Part shown: positions 32,526 to 40,475 of the stretch, piece after piece
Numbering within the stretch: the first letter of the stretch is position 1
Layout of the letters: each line of letters starts with the position of its first letter
Assembly (NCBI RefSeq): GCF_009695655.1
Contig: NZ_VUNM01000026.1
Coordinates: 1 to 40,475, forward strand
Direction: 5' to 3'
DNA length: 40,475 nt
Source of the DNA: Sharpea porci
GTDB taxonomy: Bacteria; Bacillota_I; Bacilli_A; Erysipelotrichales; Coprobacillaceae
Position numbers and translations under genes: made by a program
The notes under the pieces: model-generated
The model's input: only the letters and a program-made list of their open reading frames with translations
What the model was told of the DNA's origin: nothing
Database searches by the model: none

Positions 32526-32597
32526 TCTTTGAAATCTTCAATAAGAAAGTTGATTGTGACCTTGAATATCATATTTAACAAGTTAAGGCTTGTTTTT
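32526..32597 (+). repeat. Third, older copy of the ATPase gene end with terminator
   Basis: The 72 bases match the last 17 codons, stop and terminator of the ATPase gene with clearly more changes than copy 2 (for example AATAAGAAAG for AATATGAAAG, and AACAAG/CTTGTT for the terminator arms). It marks a separate, earlier event at the same gene end. The interval 32351-32525 holds no gene that I can support. Confidence 0.85.
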
Positions 32598-32644
32598 TCT
32601 TACATGTTTATTATTTCTTGGCTCTGTTATCAATAATAAGAAGC

Positions 32645-32653
32645 TGGTATAAT
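32645..32653 (+). promoter_or_regulatory. Extended -10 promoter of the mcrBC operon
   Basis: TGGTATAAT, no clear -35 box; leader about 75 nt. Confidence 0.5.
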
Positions 32654-32733
32654 AAATGCATCATACTTTGTAGTGAACAGAGGAAACAAGACTTATAAAA
32701 AATACAAAATAACTATTATGAAGAGGTTACTAT

Positions 32734-34515
32734 ATGAGTAATAATTATCAACGTTTATTATCATTTTTAATAAAGTATCATGGTAAGCAATATAAAAAAC
32801 AAGAAAAATGTACTGAAGAAGAAAAATTATATATGAATGAGGCAAAAAAAGCCGGGCAAGAAGCGCGAAATGCGTTTACATCATTGGTTGGAATAATAGA
32901 AAAAGAATATGATTTTACTCATGAACGTATTTCTCAGTGGCAAAATAGTGGTACATTTGTAAGTTATTTTTGGTGCCAAATGAAACGTTCAAGTCATAAA
33001 AACAGCCAAATAAGTCTCTCTTTATTTGCTGAAAAAGCAGATGACGTTTTTCGATTTCGTCTAAGTATTGAACTTGCTATTGATAAGGCTCAAAAAGATG
33101 ATTTAGAAACGTATAAAAGACTCTTGGACATACCTCTTAAAAAAGAGTTAGTTTATATTTCAGGCGGTAACAATGAAGATGAATTCCGAGTATTAAATGA
33201 GAGAGATAATAGCATTGTGAAAGCAATGGGATTAAAAAAGGTACAAGTATCTTATGTATTTAAAGATGAACAGTATACAGATGATGATTCTTTTGAAAAA
33301 GAAGTTTTAAAAGCTGCGGGATTATTAATACCCTATTATGAATATCTATTTAATAATAAGGATGAAAAAGTAAAAGATAAAACAAATGAACAAGATGATG
33401 GGAAAGAGCAGGTATCTTTTATGTCTATATCAACGACAGATGCAATTGCACAGATTAAAGATTATATAGTATCAAAAGGATTTAGTTATCCTGATGGTTT
33501 GATTGAAAACTTTTACCTTTGTCTGAAAAGCAAACCATTTGTTATTTTGGCAGGTACTTCAGGAACTGGTAAAACGCGATTAGTTAAGCTTTTTTCTCAA
33601 GCAATTTCTGCTAAATATCACTTGGTCTCAGTGCGTCCAGACTGGAGTGATGGGAGTGATCTTTTTGGTCATACAGATTTAAATGGCAGATTTATTGAAG
33701 GACCAATTTGTAGTGCTTTTCAGGATGCAATTAAAAATCCTGATATTCCTGTGATTCTTTGCTTAGATGAAATGAACCTAGCTAGGGTAGAGTATTATCT
33801 TAGTGATTTTCTTTCTGTAATTGAATCAAGGGAGAGGGAGCAAGACAAAATAGTAACTACAGCAATTGCTCAGTATCAAGAAGGTATACCTGATAATTTG
33901 TATATCGTTGGTACTGTTAACATGGATGAAACAACATTCCCATTTAGTAAGAAAGTTCTTGATCGTGCAAATACAATTGAATTTAGCTTCGTTGACCTTG
34001 TCCCTGATTTTAGTGATGTTGGTAATAGTGTGGATCCTTTAAAGCTATCTAATAGTTTTCTTTGTACTAACTATCTTGTGTTAGGTCAGGATTGCATTGC
34101 TGAAGCAAATTATGTTGTAGATATTTGTAATGAATTACAAAAGATAAATGAAATTTTGTTAGAAGCAAATGCTCACGTAGGATATCGTGTAAGAGATGAA
34201 ATAGTCTTTTACCTACTTAACAACAAACAATCTGGAGATCTTCTTTCTCATGATCAAGCAATGGATAATGAAATTATGCAAAAGATACTTCCTAGAATTC
34301 AAGGAAGTTCTAATACAATACATGATATGCTTTGTGAACTATTTAAAGTTTGTGCAGCTGATTATACACAAAAAACAGGTGATAGTGATTCTGAGAAAAT
34401 GAAAAAAATTCTAGTAGATCAAGACATTAGTTGTAAATACAGAAAGAGTGCAGAAAAACTAGAACTTATGGTTAGAAGATTTGAAGAGGACGGATTTACA
34501 TCATATTGGTTATAA
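32734..34515 (+). CDS. mcrB: McrB-type AAA+ GTPase subunit of a modification-dependent restriction system
   Basis: This 593-residue protein has an N-terminal region like the MrcB_N/DUF3578 domain (residues about 30-200, FRFRLSIELAIDKA) and a McrB AAA+ motor: Walker A GTSGTGKT (274-281), SVRPDWSDGSDLFG, Walker B LCLDEMNLAR, and VGTVNMDETTFPFSKKVLDRANTI, which corresponds to the MNxxD GTP-binding and sensor region, followed by the arginine finger. It moves along DNA and drives the nuclease subunit encoded 34 bases downstream. The DNA-reading N-terminus differs from E. coli McrB, so its target modification is unknown. The region is visibly richer in A+T than the core genes to the left. Confidence 0.88.
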   Translation: MSNNYQRLLSFLIKYHGKQYKKQEKCTEEEKLYMNEAKKAGQEARNAFTSLVGIIEKEYDFTHERISQWQNSGTFVSYFWCQMKRSSHKNSQISLSLFAEKADDVFRFRLSIELAIDKAQKDDLETYKRLLDIPLKKELVYISGGNNEDEFRVLNERDNSIVKAMGLKKVQVSYVFKDEQYTDDDSFEKEVLKAAGLLIPYYEYLFNNKDEKVKDKTNEQDDGKEQVSFMSISTTDAIAQIKDYIVSKGFSYPDGLIENFYLCLKSKPFVILAGTSGTGKTRLVKLFSQAISAKYHLVSVRPDWSDGSDLFGHTDLNGRFIEGPICSAFQDAIKNPDIPVILCLDEMNLARVEYYLSDFLSVIESREREQDKIVTTAIAQYQEGIPDNLYIVGTVNMDETTFPFSKKVLDRANTIEFSFVDLVPDFSDVGNSVDPLKLSNSFLCTNYLVLGQDCIAEANYVVDICNELQKINEILLEANAHVGYRVRDEIVFYLLNNKQSGDLLSHDQAMDNEIMQKILPRIQGSSNTIHDMLCELFKVCAADYTQKTGDSDSEKMKKILVDQDISCKYRKSAEKLELMVRRFEEDGFTSYWL

Positions 34516-34549
34516 ATAATCATTCAAATTAAAGAAGGAATAAAAAACC

Positions 34550-37012
34550 ATGAGTAAAAATACAGATGAGCTAATTTATATACAGACAGATATTTTAACA
34601 GTGACAATCAAAGGTAATGCCTCTCATCCTTCTTTCCCAGGAACTAACTTTGTCGATAAAGATGCAACGTTACAGATATCATGTGATGATATTTTTGAAT
34701 TAAACATGGCAGTGGATTCTACCCCTATTTCAAAACAGCATTTAGGAAAGTCTTGCATAGAACAATATCGGCATTCTCCAGTATTCTTTGAGCAGCAACA
34801 ATATGAGATTGTAATTGAACCAGAGGAAGGTCATATTGTAGAGTTTTGGCATGAAAATTACAATATTCGTAAAAACGTCACACCAGTTGGCCGTAAATCA
34901 AATATGCTTTCTGGAATTATCAATTTTGGAAATGATATTGGATATTCTGATTTATTTATCAAAGTGGATGGTACAAACTATCTTAAAATGACGATAGAAG
35001 TATTTCCTTCAAAAATAGGTTATAAAGATGATTATAAGGCAATTATGGCTGATGTGATGACTGAACTTTATAGCCTCATTTTCGACTTTTTAAAAAAGAC
35101 ATATGATTCATTTGATATTTCTTCAAAACAACAATCTACACCAGTAGAGTTCTTTTCAATCATTCGTAAAATATATAAGGAATTTGTTACTGCAGCTGAC
35201 ATGGTTAACGCAAAGCCTAACCATGTTCTTGAAAGGGAATATTTAGTACTTCCTGGATATAAAGTTAAGCGGACGGATAATCGAACTGTTCGCTGGATTG
35301 AGAAACATCCTGAGCAAGTTTTAAAGACAAATAAGGGTATAATGATTGATCGAGCCTTATCTGTGGAGAAACACATTACATATGATACGAATGAGAATCG
35401 TATGACTAAATACATCCTGAAAACCACAATGAAACGCCTTGAAAATTTTAAATCTCAATATATGAAGTTAGCTAGAGAAACAGACGTAAGTTTGATAAAT
35501 CAACTTGATAATATGATTCAAGGAATACGTAGAAGATATAGCACTGGTTTTATGAGAGAAGTTGAAGCTATTCCAACCAAATCAAGTATGTCATTGGTCT
35601 TTAGTATGGCACCTGGATACAGAGAATTGTATCGATACTACTTGCTTCTTCAGCATGGTCTTTATATAAGTGGTAGTATATTCAATGTCTCAGTTAAAGA
35701 TTTGGCAGTTCTTTACGAGTACTGGTGCTTTATTAAACTTAATAATTTAATGAAGGAACGTTATGAGTTAATCTCGCAAGATATTATAAAAGTAGTTGGG
35801 AATGGGTTATTTGTTTCTTTAGTTAAAGGACAACGTAGTAGGGTTCGCTATCGCAATCCAGAAAATGGAGAACTCATAACGCTTTCATATAATCCTAAGG
35901 AAATTGCAGGAGCAACTGTTCCACAAAAGCCGGATAATGTGTTGAGTTTGAAAAAGAAAGGTGCAAAATTCAATTATGAGTATGTGTTTGATGCGAAATA
36001 TAAAATAAATCCAGCACTCAAGGGTAGTATGTATCAACAAATGTATAATACACCTGGACCTCAAGAAGAAGATATCAATACAATGCACCGTTATAGAGAT
36101 GCAATTGTCAATCAAAATGATGCTTCTCCATATGAGCGTACTATGTTTGGAGCCTATGTGCTATTCCCTTATAGAAATCAAGAAGAGTATAAACAACATA
36201 GATTTTATAAAAGTATTGATCAAGTTAATATTGGTGGATTGCCTTTTTTACCATCAGCTACAGATCTTGTTACGGAAATGCTTGATGAATTGATTTCTGA
36301 CTCTCCTGAGTCAGCCTTTGAACGTGCAACATTGCCGATAGGTATTGAAGAACGTCTTGCACGAGTAGATTGGAATAAGAGGGATGTTTTAATTGGTGGG
36401 TTACAAAGTCATGCACAATTTGAAGCATGTCTAAAAAATAATTTTTACTATATACCATGTAAAAATATTAAAAATAATGATTTACCAATTCATTATGTGG
36501 CTCTTTTCCAAATACCCCGTATTTTTTCAAACAATGCAGGTATATATTATTACGGAGAAGTTTTAAGCTCAACAATTGAACAAAGAAAGGATATCCAAGA
36601 ATTTCCAATAAATAGTAATACTAATCCAGTTGAACCCTATTATAGGTTTGATGTGAGTGAATGGATTTCACTAGATAAACCGATACTTCCTAAAGAATCA
36701 GGATTTGCTAATGAGTTTACAAACTCATTTTTACTTGAAAATTGTGAATTCATACCTGAGCTTTTACTTCAATCTGAAGAGGAATATAGATTATATACGG
36801 AACTTAAGCGTCGGACAGGAAAGGTGTTAGAAGAAAACAAAACAAAAACTGGATTTGAACTTGGAAGTCTGAAAGTATTGTTTGAGGATGGGGATATTAC
36901 TCTTTTCCGCGATGGGAAACTTTTGGATTGTTGTACACTAAAAGATTTTTCAAGACATCCAAATGCAATGTTTAGAAGGTTACAGAGGTACGTTGCTAAA
37001 GAAAATGAATAG
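34550..37012 (+). CDS. McrC-like nuclease subunit (DUF2357, PD-(D/E)xK)
   Basis: This 820-residue protein is larger than E. coli McrC (about 350) and matches the DUF2357-containing McrC relatives. The N-terminal half is a long beta/helical region (EPEEGHIVEFWHENYNIRK); then LAVLYEYWCFIKLNNLM leads into the nuclease core with KPDNVLSL (catalytic Asp) and YEYVFDAKYKI (D/A-x-K) near residues 463-485. The tail after about 600 has an added domain with HYVALFQIPRIF and a final strand region. It should be the cutting partner of the McrB-like GTPase. The ribosome site GAAGGA precedes the ATG. Confidence 0.83.
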   Translation: MSKNTDELIYIQTDILTVTIKGNASHPSFPGTNFVDKDATLQISCDDIFELNMAVDSTPISKQHLGKSCIEQYRHSPVFFEQQQYEIVIEPEEGHIVEFWHENYNIRKNVTPVGRKSNMLSGIINFGNDIGYSDLFIKVDGTNYLKMTIEVFPSKIGYKDDYKAIMADVMTELYSLIFDFLKKTYDSFDISSKQQSTPVEFFSIIRKIYKEFVTAADMVNAKPNHVLEREYLVLPGYKVKRTDNRTVRWIEKHPEQVLKTNKGIMIDRALSVEKHITYDTNENRMTKYILKTTMKRLENFKSQYMKLARETDVSLINQLDNMIQGIRRRYSTGFMREVEAIPTKSSMSLVFSMAPGYRELYRYYLLLQHGLYISGSIFNVSVKDLAVLYEYWCFIKLNNLMKERYELISQDIIKVVGNGLFVSLVKGQRSRVRYRNPENGELITLSYNPKEIAGATVPQKPDNVLSLKKKGAKFNYEYVFDAKYKINPALKGSMYQQMYNTPGPQEEDINTMHRYRDAIVNQNDASPYERTMFGAYVLFPYRNQEEYKQHRFYKSIDQVNIGGLPFLPSATDLVTEMLDELISDSPESAFERATLPIGIEERLARVDWNKRDVLIGGLQSHAQFEACLKNNFYYIPCKNIKNNDLPIHYVALFQIPRIFSNNAGIYYYGEVLSSTIEQRKDIQEFPINSNTNPVEPYYRFDVSEWISLDKPILPKESGFANEFTNSFLLENCEFIPELLLQSEEEYRLYTELKRRTGKVLEENKTKTGFELGSLKVLFEDGDITLFRDGKLLDCCTLKDFSRHPNAMFRRLQRYVAKENE

Positions 37013-37203
37013 GAAATTATCCGGATCTAACTTCTTTGATTATCAGCATGACCATCTTTATTTGCCATTATGAAGCCATTAAATATATAATTAGTGATAT
37101 AGGAATTGGTGTTCCCATTTGAGAGATTTAGCTTTTTTTCTTGTGATGTATTACTGTTAAATATGATTATGTATAAATGTTAAATAATGAATGGAGTGGT
37201 TAG

Positions 37204-38667
37204 ATGTTTGATGCTAAATTGGGTTATGACCCTGCAAGTCCTGATAGCATAGAACAATTTGCTGAGGGTCTTAAAGACAAAACTTTTTATGAAGTCATTA
37301 GTGAAAACGATTCAATAACAAGCGAGGATATTGAATCCTATGCAAATAAGTTAAGAAAAGGTGGATTAGGAAATTTATTAGAAGAAGGTTATTTTGGATA
37401 CAAAGCTAACTCAAAGCAAGAATCAGATTTTCCTGAAGCTGGTGTGGAGCTAAAAGCAACACCTTTTGAATATACCAAGAAGGGGCAATTAAGAGCAGGT
37501 GAACGATTGGTCATTACCATGATTAATTATGATGGTCCTGTTGAAAACGATTTTTATCAATCACATGCATGGGATAAAATGCATTTAATACTCTTGATAT
37601 ATTATTGGAGAAATAAGGCCTTAAAGCGTAACCTTGATTATCAGATAAAGTATGTCCAAATGTTTACTCCACCAGAACAGGACTTAGCGATAATAAAAAA
37701 AGATTATGAGTACATTGTAAAAAAAATACAAGATGGTAAAGCACATGAGCTCTCAGAAGGGGATACAATGTATCTTGGAGCGTGTACTAAAGGAGCATCA
37801 GCAAAGAAAAGTATTGTGCCACAATTCTATGGCGAAAAACTACCAGCAAAAAAGAGAGCATTTTGTTTTAAGAATTCTTATATGACATATGTTCTTAATC
37901 ATTATATTGCAGGCGAAGAAGCAAATGATGCAATTGTAAAAAATGTAGAAGAATTAAAAAAGAAATCATTTAGTGAAATCCTTAAGGATATTGTAAAAAA
38001 ATATATAGATTTCTCAGATAAAGAATTATGCAAGATTTTCCATCGTGAATATAACAATAATAAAGCACAATGGAATGATTTGGCCTTTAAGATTCTAGGA
38101 GTTCGTAATGAACATGCTGATGAATTTGAAAAAGCAAATATTAGAGTTAAAACAATCAGAATAAACGAAAATCATTCTATTCGAGAAAATATGTCTTTTT
38201 CAACTTTTAAGTTTATGGATATAGCTAATGAAGAATTTGATGATTCGGCTCTTTATGAATATTTTGATCAAACACAATTGTTCTTCTTTGTTTGGGTACA
38301 AGATGGTGATGTATATCGTGTTAAGGGCTGTCAGCTTTGGAATATGCCTCATGATGATTTAGAATATACTGTTCGAAAAGAGTGGGAAGACGTAAAGCAT
38401 GTAATTAATGAAGGCGTTAAATTCACAAAGTGTGTTAATTCAAATGGAGAAATCAAGTTTAAGAATAATTTTCCTAACAAAAAACAAACAAAAATTATTC
38501 ATATTAGACCACATGCCATAAAGGCAGCGTATCGCTTTAAAAATGGCGAAGAGTATGGTAATGTAAATCGCGATGCTTATGAACTTCCTAATGGGGAATA
38601 TATGACGAAAATGAGCTTTTGGTTAAACAATGATTATGTATTAAAACAATTAGATTGTATTGATTAA
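37204..38667 (+). CDS. Sau3AI-type type II restriction endonuclease (probably GATC)
   Basis: This 487-residue protein matches Sau3AI in length and plan: two MutH-like domains, the first carrying the catalytic motif in KGGLGNLLEEGYFGYKANS and SDFPEAGVELKATP, where D75, E82 and K84 form the metal site. The second, allosteric domain covers roughly residues 240-487. Sau3AI cuts before GATC; the same specificity is inferred here, not shown. The cytosine-5 methyltransferase 71 bases downstream is its protecting partner. A weak promoter (TATAAA region near 37167) and GGAGTGG precede the ATG. The 190-base gap before it shows no other gene. Confidence 0.9.
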   Translation: MFDAKLGYDPASPDSIEQFAEGLKDKTFYEVISENDSITSEDIESYANKLRKGGLGNLLEEGYFGYKANSKQESDFPEAGVELKATPFEYTKKGQLRAGERLVITMINYDGPVENDFYQSHAWDKMHLILLIYYWRNKALKRNLDYQIKYVQMFTPPEQDLAIIKKDYEYIVKKIQDGKAHELSEGDTMYLGACTKGASAKKSIVPQFYGEKLPAKKRAFCFKNSYMTYVLNHYIAGEEANDAIVKNVEELKKKSFSEILKDIVKKYIDFSDKELCKIFHREYNNNKAQWNDLAFKILGVRNEHADEFEKANIRVKTIRINENHSIRENMSFSTFKFMDIANEEFDDSALYEYFDQTQLFFFVWVQDGDVYRVKGCQLWNMPHDDLEYTVRKEWEDVKHVINEGVKFTKCVNSNGEIKFKNNFPNKKQTKIIHIRPHAIKAAYRFKNGEEYGNVNRDAYELPNGEYMTKMSFWLNNDYVLKQLDCID

Positions 38668-38676
38668 AAGTAATGC

Positions 38677-38705
38677 TTGATCTTATATAAACCTACTGCT
38701 ATAAT
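38677..38705 (+). promoter_or_regulatory. Promoter of the methyltransferase gene, with a GATC in the -35 box
   Basis: TTGATC (38677-38682), 17-bp spacer, TATAAT (38700-38705). The -35 box contains GATC (38679-38682), the likely target of the encoded enzyme, so methylation could feed back on its expression. Confidence 0.7.
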
Positions 38706-38738
38706 GGGAGTACAAAAGCAGTTAGGAGAGAATTATTT

Positions 38739-40130
38739 GTGGAAAAGACAGTTTGTGAGTTATTTGCTGGTGTAGGCGGATTCCGTTGTGGCCTTAATAA
38801 CATTAAAGAGAGTGTTGTTTATTCTCCAGAAAACAATGCTAAAGAAAAATGGAAGACAGTTTGGTATAATCAATGGGAACCTGCAGAAAAGAGTACGCAG
38901 TATGCTCATGATTGTTACAAATATCATTTTGGAGTTTGTCTTGATAAGAATGGTAATGACACTACAAATGTTGATATTGAAAAAGTTGATAAATCAACCA
39001 TACCGGATTTTTCGCTGCTTGTGGGCGGATTTCCATGTCAGGATTATTCAGTTGCTTCATCATTGGCTACTTCTAAAGGATTAGAAGGTAAAAAAGGCGT
39101 TTTGTGGTGGTCGATAAGAAAAATGATTGAAGTTAAGCAGCCACCATTTGTTTTATTGGAAAATGTTGATAGATTGCTAAAATCTCCAGCTAGTCAGAGA
39201 GGCAGAGACTTCGGCATCATGCTCGCTTGTTTTAGAGATGAAGGCTATACTGTAGAATGGCGTGTTATTAATGCTGCCGAATATGGCTATCAGCAAAGAA
39301 GACGTAGAACATTTATTTTTGCTTATAAAAATACGACTAAATATGCTCAGCATATTTCAAAGACTGTTGGTTGCAGTAGCGAAGATAATGACAGTAAGTC
39401 TAGTGCTGCAAAGCTATTAGGAGCTGAAGGATTTTTTGCTAAGACTTTTGCAATAAAACCTATTCAAGAAAGCAAGATAAAGATAATTTCGTTGTCAGAA
39501 AATCTTGGTGATATATCAGATTCTTTTCAGTTTAACTTTGAAAATTGTGGTGTAATGAAAGATGGTATAATTTACACAATCAAAACTACACCTCAATATT
39601 TTGGAAAACAAATCACTTTAGGAGATGTTATGGAAACAGGGAATGTTGATGAATCTTATTTCATTCCTGAAGAGCAATTATATTACACGGATCCTGAAAT
39701 AAATCGTAGTGATGAATCACAAGGAAAATTACCAATCCAACAAAGAAAGACTTGGCAGTATCTTAAAGGTGCTAAGAAGCTTTTAAGAAAATCTGCTAAT
39801 GGACACGAATATATATATTCAGAAGGCCCAATTGCTATGATTGATGAAGAAGATAAGCCAGCTAGAACTATGCTTACATCAGAAGGGTCATTTAGTCGTT
39901 CCACTCACATTGTGAGGGATAGAAAAACAGGCCGTATTAGACTATTAACTGCTGAGGAAGCAGAAAGAATTCAAGGCTTTCCTACTGAACATACAAAGTA
40001 TTGTGATGTTGATGGAAAAGTCGTTGAAATGCCATTACGTAAGCGTAGATTTATGATGGGAAATGCGTTAGTAGTCAATTTAATAAGTGATATGGAAAAG
40101 ACACTTAGCAGTATCATTGATGCTGAATAA
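38739..40130 (+). CDS. DNA (cytosine-5)-methyltransferase, partner of the Sau3AI-type enzyme
   Basis: This 463-residue m5C methyltransferase has motif I FAGVGGFRCGL, motif IV GGFPCQDYS with nucleophile C100, motif VI VLLENVDRLL, motif VIII QQRRRRTFIF, a variable target-recognition region (about residues 215-370), and motifs IX-X (RLLTAEEAERIQGFP, MMGNALVV). It protects host DNA, most likely at GATC. It starts at GTG (38739) behind TAGGAGAG, and has a separate promoter, so it can be made before the endonuclease when the island enters a new cell. Its final codons form the terminator stem. Confidence 0.93.
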   Translation: MEKTVCELFAGVGGFRCGLNNIKESVVYSPENNAKEKWKTVWYNQWEPAEKSTQYAHDCYKYHFGVCLDKNGNDTTNVDIEKVDKSTIPDFSLLVGGFPCQDYSVASSLATSKGLEGKKGVLWWSIRKMIEVKQPPFVLLENVDRLLKSPASQRGRDFGIMLACFRDEGYTVEWRVINAAEYGYQQRRRRTFIFAYKNTTKYAQHISKTVGCSSEDNDSKSSAAKLLGAEGFFAKTFAIKPIQESKIKIISLSENLGDISDSFQFNFENCGVMKDGIIYTIKTTPQYFGKQITLGDVMETGNVDESYFIPEEQLYYTDPEINRSDESQGKLPIQQRKTWQYLKGAKKLLRKSANGHEYIYSEGPIAMIDEEDKPARTMLTSEGSFSRSTHIVRDRKTGRIRLLTAEEAERIQGFPTEHTKYCDVDGKVVEMPLRKRRFMMGNALVVNLISDMEKTLSSIIDAE

Positions 40131-40143
40131 GTGTCTTTTTTTG
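40098..40143 (+). terminator. Intrinsic terminator of the restriction-modification genes
   Basis: AAGACACTTA (40098-40107) pairs with TAAGTGTCTT (40128-40137); inner CAG-ATC/GAT-CTG pairs extend the stem, and Ts follow. The stop codon is within the stem. Confidence 0.85.
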
Positions 40144-40341
40144 TGGTTGTATAGATTAATATGGTGATTTCTGATTTATTTAGTTATTTGCTTAATTGAA
40201 AATTTGCTGATTTTATATTATTTGTAGCAACATAAGGCAGGTACTTGATAGTGTCAATAATTTTGTGTAAATTGATAATCCCTCTTCGCATGATTTCTGT
40301 CTGATGATTTAATTCTTAGCTGAATATGCAGTTACATGCTG

Positions 40342-40475
40342 CTACTTGCAGGAAGCGCTTTCTCCATAAGAGTCATTGAACCAGAAGCTTGTGACTTTTC
40401 CAAATCCCCTGTGCACGCGGTTCAGGAACTTCTCATTGTATCGTTCGAACTGCGAGACTAGATACTTCTCCTCAG
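40342..40475 (-). CDS. C-terminal end of an unidentified protein (cut by window edge)
   Basis: The minus strand has an open frame of 43 codons entering from the right edge and ending in TAG at 40344-40342: it contains EEKYLVSQFERYNEKFLNRV and ends GESASCK. The aromatic, charged composition and higher G+C than the preceding restriction genes suggest a real gene of another origin, perhaps a transposase or other mobile-element protein, but I do not recognise it. Between 40144 and 40341 nothing is seen. Confidence 0.4.
   Translation of the reverse strand, partial: EEKYLVSQFERYNEKFLNRVHRGFGKVTSFWFNDSYGESASCK

Noticed and set aside
32394-32636. Plus-strand 80-codon frame between the second and third gene-end copies
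   Set aside because: It runs across the third gene-end copy in a different frame and through its terminator, so it is accidental.

Overview
The window is a low-GC chromosomal segment from a Bacillota (Firmicutes) bacterium. Strictly anaerobic lifestyle markers (a Ni,Fe carbon monoxide dehydrogenase, FeoAB ferrous iron uptake, a D-lactate dehydrogenase), AT-rich intergenics with clean TATAAT boxes, AGGAGG ribosome sites and T-tailed hairpins fit a gut Erysipelotrichales-type organism; the family-level assignment is inference. No tRNA, rRNA or CRISPR array was seen.

Layout. 1-400: left end of an IS200/IS605-type element cut by the window edge. 674-4810: a large membrane-bound GGDEF/EAL/PAS protein. 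4912-8772: a minus-strand ferric-siderophore ABC operon (binding protein, two permeases, ATPase) in which three of four genes carry a disabling lesion. 8854-11694: an intact DtxR-family repressor plus FeoA-FeoB fusion, divergent from the siderophore operon across a shared control region with three inverted repeats. 11719-22466: core genes, including a zinc-ribbon protein, NadE, a RecJ-like protein without DHH catalytic motifs, RlmI, a PfkB-family kinase, a YihY membrane domain fused to a catalytically degraded RlmD-like domain, an HPr-D-lactate dehydrogenase fusion, a protein with 15 'I-[N/H/S/T]-F' repeats ending in two membrane helices, and a sirtuin. 22527-27165: a CO dehydrogenase operon with a sulfonate/nitrate-type ABC transporter.

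From 27171 the window becomes accessory. The 3' end of the transporter ATPase gene occurs three times (26652-27170, 31816-32334, about 32526-32597), which marks the gene end as a repeated insertion point. Between copies one and two lie an AbiF-type abortive infection gene with an adjacent small RNA that has its own promoter and terminator, two gene remnants, and a three-gene cassette (unknown DUF6414-like protein, ClpA/X-like AAA+ ATPase, single-pass membrane protein) that is the best candidate here for an undescribed system. After copy three come an McrB/McrC-type modification-dependent restriction pair and a Sau3AI-type restriction endonuclease with its cytosine-5 methyltransferase. The whole right third therefore reads as a defence island.

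How it fits together: ferrous iron uptake is kept while ferric-siderophore uptake decays, as expected in an anoxic gut niche; the CO dehydrogenase and its transporter are probably co-expressed; and the Sau3AI-type methylation (GATC, C preceded by T) would not be expected to create the RmC sites cut by classical McrBC, so the two restriction layers can coexist.
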